A stretch of 64,000 nucleotides of DNA, from positions 1,240,001 to 1,304,000 of the forward strand of contig JADJWH010000001.1 in NCBI GenBank assembly GCA_016716465.1, given 5' to 3'. The stretch is from Gammaproteobacteria bacterium (GTDB taxonomy: Bacteria > Pseudomonadota > Gammaproteobacteria > SZUA-140). The notes below the pieces were generated by a model. That model worked only from the letters and a program-made list of their open reading frames with translations, made no database searches and had not been told where the DNA came from. The first letter of the stretch is position 1. Every line of letters starts with the position of its first letter. Positions 28,477 to 39,104 of this stretch are shown piece after piece. The position numbers and the translations under genes are program-made.

Positions 28477-28911
28477 ATGGATATTTCGGAAGTGGCGAAA
28501 CAGTCCGGTGTTCCCGCGTCAACCCTGCGTTTCTACGAGGAGAAAGGTTTAGTTACCTCTGTCGGCAGACGAGGGTTGCGCCGTGTGTTCAGCCCCAACG
28601 TGCTGGAACGGCTGGCATTGATAGCCCTGGGCCGAGCCGCGGGACTTTCGCTGGATGAGATCGCCCGCATGTTCGCGCCGGACGGGAAACCCCGGATCGA
28701 CCGGCAGTTACTCGCCGACAAGGCGGAAGAGCTTGATGGAAAGATCCGAAAGTTGACAGTCATGCGTGATGGCCTGCGACACGCGGCTGCCTGTACCGCA
28801 GCGAGCCACATGGAATGCCCGAAGTTCCGCCGTATCGTGGGGATCGCTGCTGCCGGAGGGCTTGGAAGGCGCAGACAAAAGAAATCGCCGGGTAAAAAAA
28901 TCTCCAGATAA
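28477..28911 (+). CDS. MerR-family transcriptional regulator
   Basis: A 144-residue regulator. The N-terminal winged HTH (MDISEVAKQSGVPASTLRFY, then EEKGL) is followed by a dimerisation helix (about 75-100) and a short effector region with two Cys (AACTAASHMEC) that could sense metal, thiol or redox change. The basic tail (GRRRQKKSPGKK) is unusual. GGGGAG lies 4 bases before the ATG. It is divergent from the DUF2938 operon across the palindromic promoter at 28436-28466, its likely target. The exact inducer is unknown. Confidence 0.88.
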   Translation: MDISEVAKQSGVPASTLRFYEEKGLVTSVGRRGLRRVFSPNVLERLALIALGRAAGLSLDEIARMFAPDGKPRIDRQLLADKAEELDGKIRKLTVMRDGLRHAAACTAASHMECPKFRRIVGIAAAGGLGRRRQKKSPGKKISR

Positions 28912-29056
28912 TTTGGACCGCTGGCGCGTCACGCACGACGCACTGCGACCCGAATTAGCACGGACGCCGGAGAGAAAGTTTTGTGGCTTGGGTCGCTCCG
29001 GCGGTGGCATGACAATAAGCCATTGTTTGCTCCAATGACCGCGCCTGCGTAATCCC

Positions 29057-30379
29057 TTATTCGGAAAAGTAGCGGTCGGTTTCCTGTTTGATGATTTTTG
29101 AGAGCATCAACAGGGCGATCAGGTTAGGAATGGCCATGAGCCCATTCATCAGGTCGGAGAAATTCCACACGAATTCCAGCTTCATCATGGCGCCGACGAT
29201 GACCGCCGTGACGAATACCACGCGATAGATGCGAATCGCGCGAGTGCCGGCGAGGTATTCAACGGCCTTTTCCCCGTAATAACTCCAGCCAAGCAGGGTC
29301 GAGTAGGCGAAGCATGCTGTCGCGATTGCAACGATGATTTCCCCGGCCCGGCCGAGCGTTTCTGCAAAACTCAGGCTGGTAAGTTGGGCGGCGCCCACTC
29401 CTTCAGTCCAGGGAGTTGCGGTCAGTATGACCAGGGCCGTCATGCTGCAGACAACCAGTGTGTCGATGAAGGTCTGCGTCATGCTCACCAGTGCCTGTTT
29501 GACTGGATCGTTGGTACGTGCAGCGGCGGCGGCGATCGGAGCCGAGCCAAGACCGGATTCATTTGAGAACACACCGCGGGCTACGCCATAGCGGATGGCT
29601 GCAGCCACAGCAGCACCGGCAAAGCCGCCACCGGCGGCAATCGGGTTGAAAGCATGGTAGAAGATCAGTGAAAGGGCATGCGGAATTTCGCCGGCATTGA
29701 TCGCCAGCACCAGAAGCGCTGCCGCGATATAACCCAGAATCATGAATGGTACGAGTACCGAGGTAAATCGGCCAATCGAGCGGATACCGCCAAGGATCAC
29801 CAGTCCCGTCAGAAGGGTCAGTGTCACACCTGTGACCCAGGGTTCGATATGGAATGCGGATTCGAAAATGCCGGCCACGGCATTGGCTTGCGTCATGTTG
29901 CCGATGCCGAAAGTCGCGAGAGTGGTAAACAGCGCGAAGAACCAACCCAACGCTGGCAGGTTGCAACCCTTGGCCAGGTAATACATCGGACCGCCCCGCA
30001 TACCATGTTCGCCATGCTCGCGGTACTTAACGGCGAGAACCGCTTCGGCGTACTTGGTTGCCATTCCGACCAAGCCGGTCATCCACATCCAGAATACCGC
30101 TCCGGGCCCCCCCAGAGTAATCGCGGTGGCTACGCCAACGATGTTGCCAATCCCGACGGTTGCCGCCAAAGCAGTCATCAATGCGGCGAAATGGCTGATG
30201 TCGCCAGCATGACCCTGGTCCTTGTGAAAAATCAGTTTCATCGCATGCGGCAAGGCACGGAACTGCATGCCTTTGAGCAGAATGGTGAGATAAAGACCTG
30301 TGCCAACCAGCAAAATCAGCATGGGCGGCCCCCACACCCAGCTCGACAGCGTGGAAATCAAGGATTCGATGGCCAGCAT
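29057..30379 (-). CDS. AGCS-family alanine/glycine:cation symporter
   Basis: A 440-residue transporter with about 10-11 TM helices. Signature segments include [35 protein letters not shown] and [16 protein letters not shown]. It imports alanine or glycine with Na+ (or H+). Length and start ([11 protein letters not shown]) fit the family. It converges with the merR gene. The 5' third of this gene (bases 29920-30379) reappears in damaged form at 33014-33490, beyond the tRNA-Arg fragment. Confidence 0.93.
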   Translation of the reverse strand: MLAIESLISTLSSWVWGPPMLILLVGTGLYLTILLKGMQFRALPHAMKLIFHKDQGHAGDISHFAALMTALAATVGIGNIVGVATAITLGGPGAVFWMWMTGLVGMATKYAEAVLAVKYREHGEHGMRGGPMYYLAKGCNLPALGWFFALFTTLATFGIGNMTQANAVAGIFESAFHIEPWVTGVTLTLLTGLVILGGIRSIGRFTSVLVPFMILGYIAAALLVLAINAGEIPHALSLIFYHAFNPIAAGGGFAGAAVAAAIRYGVARGVFSNESGLGSAPIAAAAARTNDPVKQALVSMTQTFIDTLVVCSMTALVILTATPWTEGVGAAQLTSLSFAETLGRAGEIIVAIATACFAYSTLLGWSYYGEKAVEYLAGTRAIRIYRVVFVTAVIVGAMMKLEFVWNFSDLMNGLMAIPNLIALLMLSKIIKQETDRYFSE

Positions 30380-30506
30380 GATTGACTTCTCCCCGTCTAT
30401 TGATTCTATTGGGAGAGTATAACTGGAGAATTATGCCCTTGGCCCACTCCCCCCTCGTTGCCGGGGACCTCTTCCTGGATGGCCCGGAGCGTCCGGTTTA
30501 GGAAGA

Positions 30507-30980
30507 ATGAATACCCATATTGACCGCATCCAGCGGTCATTCACCGCCGCTGACGGCGATAAGCTGACCATCGATGAGACTGCCATACCAGTGGAAATAG
30601 ACAAAGATAAGGTCCGACGACTTTTGCTCGATAGCATGCGGGCTTTACCCGAGGCACAATCATATTTTGAGCAGCACCTGGACAATACCGACATGTTATT
30701 GTCATTGATCGAAATCGCCCTTGAGGATGAACCTGATTCAATCCGTTTGCAGGCCAGCAACCGTATTTCTCAATTTTCCGGCGACTTGCTGCGTGATTAC
30801 GAAGACAGCCTGTTACAACTTCAGAGTGAAAAGTGGGAGAGCATTTCCGATGGAGCGACCGTTGCATTAGCAAAAATACGCTCCATGAAAGGCCTTCAGT
30901 ATTTTATTGAAAATCGCATCGAGCCAACATTATCCTGGGAAGCCAGAATGCTGCGCAATTTTCTTGGGGATTTTAATTGA
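30507..30980 (+). CDS. Hypothetical protein, helical
   Basis: A 157-residue soluble acidic protein with no signal, TM segment or known motif. It is mainly helical, with Leu/Glu/Asp patterns such as LLSLIEIALEDEPDSIRLQASN. No strong SD precedes the ATG (AGGAAGA lies nearby). The gene lies just left of the tRNA-Arg fragment. A second copy at 33611-34100 is broken by many small indels. The protein's size and composition fit a phage- or island-linked accessory gene, but the duplicate includes the neighbouring symporter, so it probably belongs to the chromosome. Function unknown. Confidence 0.65.
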   Translation: MNTHIDRIQRSFTAADGDKLTIDETAIPVEIDKDKVRRLLLDSMRALPEAQSYFEQHLDNTDMLLSLIEIALEDEPDSIRLQASNRISQFSGDLLRDYEDSLLQLQSEKWESISDGATVALAKIRSMKGLQYFIENRIEPTLSWEARMLRNFLGDFN

Positions 30981-31081
30981 CCCGGCAGGGAATGAGCTGA
31001 TTAACCATATATGGATAACCACCATCAAAGCACAGAGAAAACTCGGCTCTTCGAGTGCTCTATTTTCAGCCAAATGGTGAA

Positions 31082-31126
31082 TGGCGCGCCCGGAGAGATT
31101 CGAACTCCCGACCGCCTGGTTCGTAG
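31082..31126 (-). repeat. tRNA-Arg 3' fragment (attachment-site-like repeat)
   Basis: These 45 bases equal the 3' half of tRNA-Arg(ACG), from the encoded CCA through the T arm to the anticodon loop, and match 34224-34268 exactly. Identity stops inside the anticodon loop (TTCGTAG then T instead of C). A displaced tRNA 3' end that breaks at the anticodon loop is the usual scar of tyrosine-integrase insertion at a tRNA gene. The intact tRNA is the other end. Confidence 0.75.
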
Positions 31127-31369
31127 TCGTAACTTTTTTATACTAAAGTTAACTTAATCTGCCACTTGCGACGCCTGCCGATTTTCTGTGCCCTACGTAA
31201 GTCGTTGATTTTTAATACTGGCATTTACTTGGTTTGTCACAAATTCGGCACAACCAAAGCTCAATGTACACATCTGTTAGTATTATCGAATGTGACCTAT
31301 TCCCCGCCCGGTATACCAATATAGAGATCGTGATGATGGCCTTTACGCGTGGTGATGCGAGGTCCGACC

Positions 31370-31822
31370 TGTCCCAATCAGCTCTGGTCGCTGGATTTCG
31401 TCAGCGATAGCTGCTCCATGGCAGGCGGATACGCCTGCTGACGCGGCTTATGGGCGAGGGACTGCGACCTGCCGTGATACAGATGGATAACGTACCGGAG
31501 TTCTCCAGCCGGGTGCTGGATCGGTGGGCGTATAACCAGGAAGTGAAATTGCAATTCATCCGGCCGTGTAAGTCGACAGACAATGGTCATATACAGAACT
31601 TCAACGCCCGCCTGCGGTATGAATGTTTGAACCATCACGTACATCTTGAATCTGGAGAAACCCGCGAACCATCGAGGACAGGCGACAAGATTACAACCGG
31701 GAACGGCCTCACAGCGCCTTGTGAAGCTTGAGTCCCGAGATGTATAGGCAGCAGTTTGAGTCAACAACAATCAGCCAGAGTCCGAACTTGAAACTGGGAT
31801 ATCCGAAGGTGTAAGGTCACCT
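31370..31822 (+). pseudogene. IS3-family OrfB transposase remnant
   Basis: Pieces of an IS3 OrfB rve integrase core occur in order but in different frames. WSLDFVSDS, with the first catalytic Asp, begins at 31385. DNVPEFSSRVLDRWAY, with the second Asp, follows in another frame. RPCKSTDNGHIQNFNARLR then has Gln where the third catalytic residue (Glu of IESFN) belongs. RRQDYNRERPHSAL lies in a third frame, then a stop. Frame changes, an internal deletion between the first two blocks and loss of the DDE glutamate make it inactive. Confidence 0.8.
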
Positions 31823-31936
31823 CAACTATTAATACTCAAGACAGATGAAAATTATTTTTTTACTTATTCTCATGTCTCGCTTTACTTTCCTCATTTTCTG
31901 TAGAGATGAGCTCATGGACATAACACTGAAACACAT

Positions 31937-32797
31937 GTGAATATTAATAACGCATATATCAAATATAACAACTATATTCAATTGATTTGGAATAACCACA
32001 TACGAAGTGGCTTTCTAAAATCTGCGGACAAAAGTCTTAGACATGTAATAAACCGAACATCCTTGATAGTTAGTAAAGATTGGCACTTCAACGCTTATTC
32101 GTACAAGAATCAATATAAAATAATAATCCCAGTTGGATTCATAGCTATAGTTGATCAATATGTTGACGCCGGCATTATTTATATCGAGAACCCAGAATGC
32201 ATAGATGCTTTAATGAACTACTCTGACATTATTATGAATGCACTCTTCAATAACTACGATTCGTTCATTACAGAACCATCAATTCCTAATATCGACTTTA
32301 GTAGTTTCTGCAAGATTCCATCAGACGAAATATCAAGGATTCGGAAATCAGAAACCTATTCTGAATTAAAAGAAAATATATTTATTGATTTTTTTAGCTT
32401 CATTATCGGCCATGAGCTTGGCCACTTACATTTAAATCATAATACTATTTCTGAAATTACCTCAGAAGAGTATCGGAATCAGGAGCATGCTGCAGATGAC
32501 TTTGGATATGAGTTAGCTGAAAGGGCAGGGTTTTCACCATTATTTGGAATTTCTATAGCTTTTCCCTTATTAGCAATCGAAGAATATGATTCAGATAGGG
32601 TAATCCTGAATAACTCACACCCACCAACATCCTGTAGATTGGCTCGGCGTCTAGAAAATTTTCGTAAATTCTTCGATAGCCTGGACAGGGATAAAATGAC
32701 TAATTATCAAAGTCATTTCAAAATAACTGCAGAACAATTTGAAGGAATGTTTAGCGAAATCCCTACAATATGCAATAGTGATTTGCTGGGTGAATAA
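31937..32797 (+). CDS. HExxH metallopeptidase-like protein in AT-rich island
   Basis: A 286-residue protein from a GTG start with only a weak upstream signal, so the start is uncertain. Residues 159-168 are HELGHLHLNH, a zinc-binding HExxH site, and 183-190 are EHAADDFG, which supplies the downstream Glu/Asp expected of a gluzincin (M48-like or U49-like). No signal peptide or clear TM helix is seen, so it is probably cytoplasmic. Base composition is far more AT-rich than the neighbours, which supports horizontal transfer. Some island-borne cytoplasmic HExxH proteases (e.g. Lit) act in phage exclusion. That role is only a hypothesis here. Confidence 0.65.
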   Translation: MNINNAYIKYNNYIQLIWNNHIRSGFLKSADKSLRHVINRTSLIVSKDWHFNAYSYKNQYKIIIPVGFIAIVDQYVDAGIIYIENPECIDALMNYSDIIMNALFNNYDSFITEPSIPNIDFSSFCKIPSDEISRIRKSETYSELKENIFIDFFSFIIGHELGHLHLNHNTISEITSEEYRNQEHAADDFGYELAERAGFSPLFGISIAFPLLAIEEYDSDRVILNNSHPPTSCRLARRLENFRKFFDSLDRDKMTNYQSHFKITAEQFEGMFSEIPTICNSDLLGE

Positions 32798-33013
32798 ACA
32801 GATCAATAATAACAGCTTTATGGAAAAAATGATTTTTCAACACTCGGAAAATCAAAATATTTCGTCAAATAGCGGCGGCCAAAAGAAAAACAGCCACTCC
32901 GAATTTAAATTATTTTCCCGGGTAGAAACGTCGGCGGATAATCGTTTAAATCGATCATCAGATTGTTTGAGTAGTTCTGATAGGACATCAATCGTCGAAT
33001 TTGACATCGCAAC

Positions 33014-34268
33014 GAGTGGTAAACAGGCGAAGAACCAACCCAACGCTGGCAGGTTGCAACCCCCGGCCCGGTAAAATGAGCCTGACCGCCCCCGCATAAA
33101 CTCATGTTCGCCATGCCCGCGGTACTTAACGGCGAGAACCGCTTCGGCATCTTGGTCCATTCTCCGATCAAGCCGGTCATCCAGATCCAGAATACCCACG
33201 TCCGGCCCCCAGAGTAATCGCGGTGGCTACGCCAACCGATGTTGCCAATCCCGACGGTTTGCCGCCAAAGCAGTCATCAATGCGCGCGGAAATTGGCTGA
33301 TGTCGCCAAGCATGACCTGGACTTCGTGAAAATCGGTTTCATCGATGTGGCAAGGCATGGAACTGCATGCCTTTGGGGAATATGATTACATCAAGACCTG
33401 TGCCAACCAGCAAAATCAGCATGGGCGGCCCCCCACACCCAGCTCGACAGCGTGGAAATCAAGAGGATTCGATGGCCAGCATGATTGACTTCTCCCCGTC
33501 TATTGATTCTATTGGGAGAGTATAACTGGAGAATTATGCCCTTGGCCCCACTCCCCTCGTTGCCGGGGACCTCTTCCTGGATGGCCCGGAGCGTCCGGTT
33601 TAAGGAAGAATGAATACCACATAATGACCGCATTCCAGCGGTCATTCATCCCGCCTCGCCTGACGGCGATAAGCTGACCATCGATGAGACTGCCATTACC
33701 AGTGGAAATAGACAAAGATAAGGTCCGACGACTTTTGCTTTCGATAGCATGCGGGCTTTAAGGCACAATCATATTTTAGTGCAGCACCTGGACAATACCG
33801 ACATGTTATTGTCATTGATCGAAATCGCCCTTGAGGATGAACCCTGATTCAATCCGTTTGCATGGGCGGCCAACAACCGTATTTCTCAATTTTTCCGTGC
33901 GACTTGCTGCGTGATTACGAAGACAGCCTGTTACATCTTCAGAGTGAAAAGTGGGAGAGCATTTCCGATGTCCGAGCGACCGTTGCATTAGCAAAATACG
34001 CTCCATGAAAGGCCTTCAGTATTTTATTGAAAATCGCATCGAGCCAACATTATCCTGGGAAGCCAGAATGCTGCGCAATTTTTCTTGGGGATTTTAATTG
34101 ACCCGGCAGGGAATGAGCTGATTAACCATAATATGGATAACCACCATCAAAGCACAGAAAGCCTCGGCTCTTGACCGGGTGCTCTACTGTTTTCAGCCAA
34201 GGTGGGCCCCCGCGGGGTGGGAATGGCGCGCCCGGAGAGATTCGAACTCCCGACCGCCTGGTTCGTAG
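33014..34268. repeat. Indel-ridden second copy of 29920-31126
   Basis: This stretch repeats the 5' part of the AGCS gene, the hypothetical gene at 30507 and the tRNA-Arg 3' half in the same order and orientation. It is about 1255 bases long against 1207 in the first copy. Differences are mostly 1-3 base insertions, often in homopolymers, between long identical runs. Both gene copies are frame-broken here. True decay would show more substitutions, so low-quality sequence or misassembly is likely, although a real duplication cannot be excluded. Confidence 0.8.
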
Positions 34269-34300
34269 CCAGGTACTCTATCCAACTGAGCTACGGGCGC
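34224..34300 (-). tRNA. tRNA-Arg (anticodon ACG)
   Basis: The minus strand folds into a complete cloverleaf: acceptor GCGCCCG/CGGGCGC, D arm GCTCAGTTGGATAGAGT, anticodon stem CCTGG/CCAGG around loop CTACGAA (anticodon ACG), and T arm GGGAGTTCGAATCTCTC. The CCA end is encoded. Its 3' half is repeated at 31082-31126. Confidence 0.97.
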
Positions 34301-34449
34301 GTATTAGGTAAACCGAAATGTACTTCGCCGTCACGGCGAGGCGGCGTATTTTAACAATATCGACGCCGTGAGTTAAGGGTCCGGAGCGGTTTTATTTCAG
34401 ACCAGCTTGCGAGATATCGCTGGGGTGGGGCCAAAACTCGTAATTAATA

Positions 34450-34542
34450 TGGCGGAGAGAGAGGGATTCGAACCCTCGATGGAGCTTTTGACCCCATACT
34501 CCCTTAGCAGGGGAGCGCCTTCGGCCACTCGGCCATCTCTCC
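34450..34542 (-). tRNA. tRNA-Ser (anticodon GCT)
   Basis: The minus strand gives a class II tRNA: acceptor GGAGAGA/TCTCTCC, anticodon stem CTCCC/GGGAG around CTGCTAA (anticodon GCT), a long variable arm (TATGGGGTCAAAAGCTCCAT) and T loop GGTTCGAATCC. CCA is encoded. Position between csrA and tRNA-Arg is the usual gammaproteobacterial order. Confidence 0.97.
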
Positions 34543-34788
34543 GGAATCATCCTTCCCAGGCCGTCTTGCCAGCCCTCCTCCAAGCGGCTGATTCACCGCC
34601 AATTAAAAAAAGCGATGATACACTACCCCGTGGAATCTCGCGACCCACAGGGCGAAAAATTGTTGCTGCGGTCAAACCAAAGAAGCCGGCCGACCCGCTG
34701 GGGCGGCCTGAGAGACGGCAAGGATAGCGATTGAAGATGGGGGCGTAAAGAAGTAATACCGCGCCCGGGACAGGGTTTCGCCGCTATA

Positions 34789-34983
34789 TCAACCCTGGGC
34801 CTTTCCTTGGGGGATGTCCTTTTCCTGTTGGATCCGCTGATAGATCTCTTCGCGATGGACCGTCACGTCCTTCGGGGCATTCACACCGATGCGCACCTGA
34901 TTGCCCCGTACGCTCAGCACCGTTACTGTCACATCATCACCGATCACCAGCGTTTCGCCCACACGGCGAGTCAATATCAACAT
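34789..34983 (-). CDS. csrA: Carbon storage regulator CsrA/RsmA
   Basis: A 64-residue RNA-binding dimer. The sequence [20 protein letters not shown] is nearly invariant for CsrA, and the RNA-contact residues of strand 1 (Leu4, Arg6, Arg7) and strand 5 (VHREEIY, Arg44 region) are kept. It binds GGA motifs in mRNA leaders to control translation. An AAGGAG lies before the ATG. Position downstream of lysC and upstream of tRNA-Ser is conserved. No Csr sRNA was found in the window. Confidence 0.97.
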   Translation of the reverse strand: MLILTRRVGETLVIGDDVTVTVLSVRGNQVRIGVNAPKDVTVHREEIYQRIQQEKDIPQGKAQG

Positions 34984-35162
34984 CTTTTGTCTCCTTACAG
35001 TAATAACCCTCTGTGGTCACGTTCCTGATTTCCCGTACCCGTTTGTTCTTCTTATGCATCGGCGTTTTCCTCCGGAAACTTAACAATAATGTCATCCACA
35101 TGATTTTTATATTGTTTTAGGCCGACTGGGCATCCGGCGGAATCTTCAAGCCCAGCCGCAGC

Positions 35163-36380
35163 TTATGCCGCATCCAGACCGAAGGCCGAATGCAGCGCCC
35201 GCACCCCGAGCTCGAGATATTTTTCGTCGATGACCACGGAGATCTTGATCTCCGAAGTCGAGATCATGCGGATATTGATCCCCTCGTCAGCCAGGGAGCG
35301 GAACATCCTGCTGGCGATGCCGGCATGGGAGCGCATGCCCACGCCGACCAGCGACACCTTGACGATCTTCTTGTCACCCACCACTTCGCGCGCGCCCAAT
35401 CCCTTGGCCAGCGCCTTCAGTATTTCCAGCACCTTCTCATAATCGTTGCGATGCACCGTGAAGGTGAAATCGGTGGTGGAATCCTCGGCGACGTTCTGCA
35501 CGATCATGTCCACTTCGATGTTGGCGTCCGCAACCGGTCCGAGTATGCGACTCGCAACACCGGGCTGATCGGGGACGCCGAGCACGGTCAACTTCGCCTC
35601 GTCGCGGTTGAATGCGATGCCTGAGATCAGGGCCTGTTCCATGTTTTCGTCCTCAGCTTTGATCAAAGTGCCCGGACCGTCCTCGAAGGAGGACAGCACG
35701 CGCAACGGTACGTTGTATTTACTGGCGAACTCCACCGAGCGGATCTGCAGGACCTTCGCCCCCAGGCTCGCCATTTCCAGCATTTCCTCGTAGGTAATGG
35801 AGTCCAATCGGCGCGCCTGCGGCACGACGCGCGGATCGGTGGTGTAGACGCCGTCGACGTCGGTATAGATCTGGCACTCGTCGGCATCGAGCGCCGCGGC
35901 CAGCGCGACACCGGTCGTGTCCGACCCCCCGCGCCCGAGCGTGGTGATATTGCCCTGCTCGTCCACGCCCTGGAAACCGGCCACGACGATCACGCGGCCG
36001 TCAGCGAGATCGCGGCGAAGACGCTCGGCGTCGATTTCGAGGATGCGGGCCTTGTTGAACGCGCTGTCGGTAAGGATATGGACCTGGGCGCCGGTATAGG
36101 ACTGCGCGGGACAGCCCTTCGCCTCGAGCGCGATGGCGAGCAGCCCGATGGTGACCTGTTCGCCGGTGGCGAGCACCACGTCCAGTTCACGGGGATTCGG
36201 CCGCGGCGACATCTCCTTCGCCAGCGCCAGCAGGCGGTTGGTCTCGCCGCTCATGGCGGAGACGACCACCACCACCTGATGTCCCTGGTTGCGCATCGCA
36301 ATGACCTTGTTCGCGACGTTTTCGATGCGCTTCGGATCGGCAACCGAGGTGCCGCCGTACTTTTGTACGATCAAAGCCAT
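35163..36380 (-). CDS. lysC: Aspartate kinase
   Basis: A 405-residue protein. The N-terminal amino-acid-kinase domain (1-260) starts with the nucleotide-binding [13 protein letters not shown] and includes [19 protein letters not shown]. Two C-terminal ACT domains (about 265-335 and 345-405) would bind lysine and/or threonine for feedback inhibition. It phosphorylates aspartate at the start of lysine, methionine and threonine synthesis. Length is typical of monofunctional LysC. It lies 71 bases behind alaS, likely in the same transcript. Confidence 0.95.
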   Translation of the reverse strand: MALIVQKYGGTSVADPKRIENVANKVIAMRNQGHQVVVVVSAMSGETNRLLALAKEMSPRPNPRELDVVLATGEQVTIGLLAIALEAKGCPAQSYTGAQVHILTDSAFNKARILEIDAERLRRDLADGRVIVVAGFQGVDEQGNITTLGRGGSDTTGVALAAALDADECQIYTDVDGVYTTDPRVVPQARRLDSITYEEMLEMASLGAKVLQIRSVEFASKYNVPLRVLSSFEDGPGTLIKAEDENMEQALISGIAFNRDEAKLTVLGVPDQPGVASRILGPVADANIEVDMIVQNVAEDSTTDFTFTVHRNDYEKVLEILKALAKGLGAREVVGDKKIVKVSLVGVGMRSHAGIASRMFRSLADEGINIRMISTSEIKISVVIDEKYLELGVRALHSAFGLDAA

Positions 36381-36451
36381 GTTTGCAGTTCCGAGGAGAG
36401 TGATAAAAACAGACGTTTATTTTAGCACGACCGCGGGAACGGACCCGGGCC

Positions 36452-39061
36452 TCAGGCGAGACGCTCCTTCACCCAGGCCGGCACGGACGCCAGGGCATTC
36501 GCCAGCATGGCGGGGTTGCTGCCCCCGGCCTGGGCCATATCGGGCCGCCCGCCGCCCTTGCCGTCGATCTGCTGGGCGACATGGTTGGCAAGCTCGGAGG
36601 CCTTTACCCTGGCGATCTGGTCCTGGGTCACGCCCGCGACCAGGCTCACCTTGTCATCCTTCACCGTCGCGAGCACGACCACGGCGGAGCCAAGCTTGTT
36701 CTTGAGCTGGTCAACCGTATCGCGCAGGGATTTCGGGTCGGCGTCGTCCAGCCGCGCCGCCAGCACCCTGCAACCGTTCACTTCCTGCGCCTGGGCGGCC
36801 AGATCGTCTCCCGCATTGCTCGCCATCACACCCTTCAGTCGCTCGAGTTCACGCTCAAGCTGACGATTGCGCTCGAGCACCTGCTCCACCCGCAGCGTGA
36901 TCTCGCCGCGCCCGCCTTTCACCAGCCCGGCGAGCTGATCGAGCTGGCGCTCGTTTTCCGCCACCCGCGCCAGGGCGCCCGCCCCGGTCAGGGCCTCGAT
37001 GCGACGTACGCCGGCGGCGACACCGCTCTCCGACACGATCTTCATGAGGCCGATGTCGCCCGCGCGGCGCGCATGGGTGCCGCCGCACAGCTCCTTGGAA
37101 AAATTCCCGATGGTGAGTACGCGCACGTGGTCGCCGTACTTCTCGCCGAACAGCGCCATGGCGCCCGAGGCGCGCGCCTCGTCGAAGGCCATCACCGCGG
37201 TCTCGACCGGCGCATTGGCGCGGATCTGCGTATTGACCAGGGTTTCGATCTCCTCGATCTGGGCCGGAGACAGCGCCTCGAAATGGGAGAAATCGAACCG
37301 CAGCCGCTCGGGCTCGACGAGCGAGCCTTTCTGGGCTACATGCTCGCCCAGCACCTTGCGCAGGGCCGCGTGCAGCAGATGCGTGGCTGAATGGTTAAGC
37401 GCGGTGGCCTGGCGCGCGGCCTCATCCACCCGTGCCTCCGCGGTATCGCCGACCCGGAATCTGCCCTTGATGACCTTGCCGATGTGCGCGTAGGCCCCGC
37501 CCGGCAGCTTCTGGGTATCCGAGACCGCGAACATGGCCGCGCCGACGGCGATCTCGCCGCGGTCGCCGACCTGTCCGCCCGACTCGGCGTAGAACGGCGT
37601 GGCCTCGAGAACCACCGCGCCCTCCTCGCCCGCCTGCAGCGCATCCACGCTCTGCTTGCCGCGCAGCAACCCCGCGATCCGGCCGGCGCCGCGCAGGTGG
37701 TCGTAGCCGGTAAATTCGCTCTCGCACGCGACCACGGCCTGGTCGCCGTAATCGACCTGGAAGTGGCCGGCGGCGCGGGCGCGTTCACGCTGCGCCGCCA
37801 TCTCGCGCTCGTAGCCTTCCATGTCGAGACTGATGTTGTACTTCAGCGCGTAATCGGCGGTGAGGTCCACCGGGAAGCCATAGGTGTCATACAGCTTGAA
37901 CACGACAGCGCCTGGGAGCCGTTTATCCCCCTTCGGCAGGGCGGCGATGCTCTCCTGCAGGATCTTCATGCCCTGGTCGAGGGTTTCGGCGAAGCGTTCT
38001 TCCTCCTGGCGCAGCACGCGCTCCACCTGCGCGCGCGCCCTGGGAAGCTCCGGATAGGCCGCGCCCATCTCGTCGCACAGCGGACCGACCAGCTTGTGGA
38101 AGAAAGGTTCACGCAGGCCGAGCTCGTAACCGTGGCGGATCGCGCGACGGATGATGCGGCGCAACACGTAGCCGCGCCCCTCGTTGGACGGCGTCACACC
38201 GTCGACGATGAGGAAGGCGGTGGAACGGATATGGTCGGCGATCACACGCAGGGAAGCCTGCTCGAGGTCCTTCGACCCGCACAGGGCGGCGGCGGCGCGA
38301 ATCAGGTTGCGGAACAGGTCGATCTCGTAATTGCTGTGCACACCCTGCATTACGGCGGCGAGGCGCTCCAGCCCCATGCCGGTGTCCACCGAGGGCTTGG
38401 GCAACGGCGTCATGACGCCCTTCGCGTCGCGGTTGTACTGCATGAAGACCAGGTTCCAGATCTCGATGTAGCGGTCGCCGTCCGCGTCCGGCGCGCCGGG
38501 CGGACCGCCGGCGACCGACGGGCCATGGTCGTAGAAGATCTCCGTGCAGGGTCCGCAGGGTCCGGTGTCACCCATCGACCAGAAGTTGTCATCGCCGGCG
38601 ATGCGCGTGAGACGCTCCGGCGCGACGCCGATCTCCTTCAGCCAGATGTCAGCGGCCTCGTCGTCATCCTGGTAGACGGTGACCCAGAGCTTGTCCGCCG
38701 GGATGCCCAGCTCGCGCGTGAGGAACTCCCATCCGTAACGGATCGCATCGCGCTTGAAGTAGTCGCCGAAGCTGAAGTTGCCGAGCATCTCGAAGAAGGT
38801 GTGATGGCGCGCGGTGTAACCGACGTTCTCGAGGTCATTGTGTTTGCCGCCCGCGCGCACGCAGCGCTGCGAGGTCGCGGCGCGCCTGTAGGGCCGCTGC
38901 TCGTTGCCGAGGAACACATCCTTGAACTGGACCATGCCGGCGTTGGTGAACAACAGCGTCGGATCGTTGGCCGGGATCAGCGGGCTGCCCGCCACCACCT
39001 CGTGGCCGTTGCGCCGGAAAAACTCAAGGAATTTGCTGCGAAGTTCTGCGCTGCTCGTCAT
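36452..39061 (-). CDS. alaS: Alanyl-tRNA synthetase
   Basis: An 869-residue class II synthetase. The catalytic domain occupies about 1-245 (motif with [15 protein letters not shown]), followed by the tRNA-recognition domain, the editing domain (about 550-700) with [11 protein letters not shown] and [10 protein letters not shown] zinc/editing residues, and the C-Ala domain ending in a Gly-rich [12 protein letters not shown]. The start [15 protein letters not shown] matches orthologues although no clear SD is visible. It charges tRNA-Ala and edits Ser and Gly. It follows recX by 43 bases. Confidence 0.97.
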   Translation of the reverse strand: MTSSAELRSKFLEFFRRNGHEVVAGSPLIPANDPTLLFTNAGMVQFKDVFLGNEQRPYRRAATSQRCVRAGGKHNDLENVGYTARHHTFFEMLGNFSFGDYFKRDAIRYGWEFLTRELGIPADKLWVTVYQDDDEAADIWLKEIGVAPERLTRIAGDDNFWSMGDTGPCGPCTEIFYDHGPSVAGGPPGAPDADGDRYIEIWNLVFMQYNRDAKGVMTPLPKPSVDTGMGLERLAAVMQGVHSNYEIDLFRNLIRAAAALCGSKDLEQASLRVIADHIRSTAFLIVDGVTPSNEGRGYVLRRIIRRAIRHGYELGLREPFFHKLVGPLCDEMGAAYPELPRARAQVERVLRQEEERFAETLDQGMKILQESIAALPKGDKRLPGAVVFKLYDTYGFPVDLTADYALKYNISLDMEGYEREMAAQRERARAAGHFQVDYGDQAVVACESEFTGYDHLRGAGRIAGLLRGKQSVDALQAGEEGAVVLEATPFYAESGGQVGDRGEIAVGAAMFAVSDTQKLPGGAYAHIGKVIKGRFRVGDTAEARVDEAARQATALNHSATHLLHAALRKVLGEHVAQKGSLVEPERLRFDFSHFEALSPAQIEEIETLVNTQIRANAPVETAVMAFDEARASGAMALFGEKYGDHVRVLTIGNFSKELCGGTHARRAGDIGLMKIVSESGVAAGVRRIEALTGAGALARVAENERQLDQLAGLVKGGRGEITLRVEQVLERNRQLERELERLKGVMASNAGDDLAAQAQEVNGCRVLAARLDDADPKSLRDTVDQLKNKLGSAVVVLATVKDDKVSLVAGVTQDQIARVKASELANHVAQQIDGKGGGRPDMAQAGGSNPAMLANALASVPAWVKERLA

Positions 39062-39104
39062 GCTGAGGAACTACCATTGCGAAACGTTGCTGTCCTTTAC
39101 TCGA

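Larger units (their letters stand above)
31127..33013. mobile_element. Accessory island remnant between tRNA-Arg repeats
   Basis: This segment is clearly more AT-rich than the surroundings, especially 31823-33013. It contains a dead IS3-family transposase (31370-31822) and an HExxH metallopeptidase (31937-32797). No integrase is present, so it is a decayed or partial island. It is followed by an indel-ridden duplicate of chromosomal DNA (33014-34268) leading into the intact tRNA-Arg. From 31127 to 31370 no gene was recognised. Confidence 0.6.

Noticed and set aside
32739..33074. 111-codon frame after the island protease
   Set aside because: It crosses the junction into the duplicated symporter sequence and has no SD.
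34407..34727. Frame beginning MRDIAGVG and containing MAEREGFEPSMELL
   Set aside because: It reads across tRNA-Ser on the opposite strand, a well-known spurious protein type.
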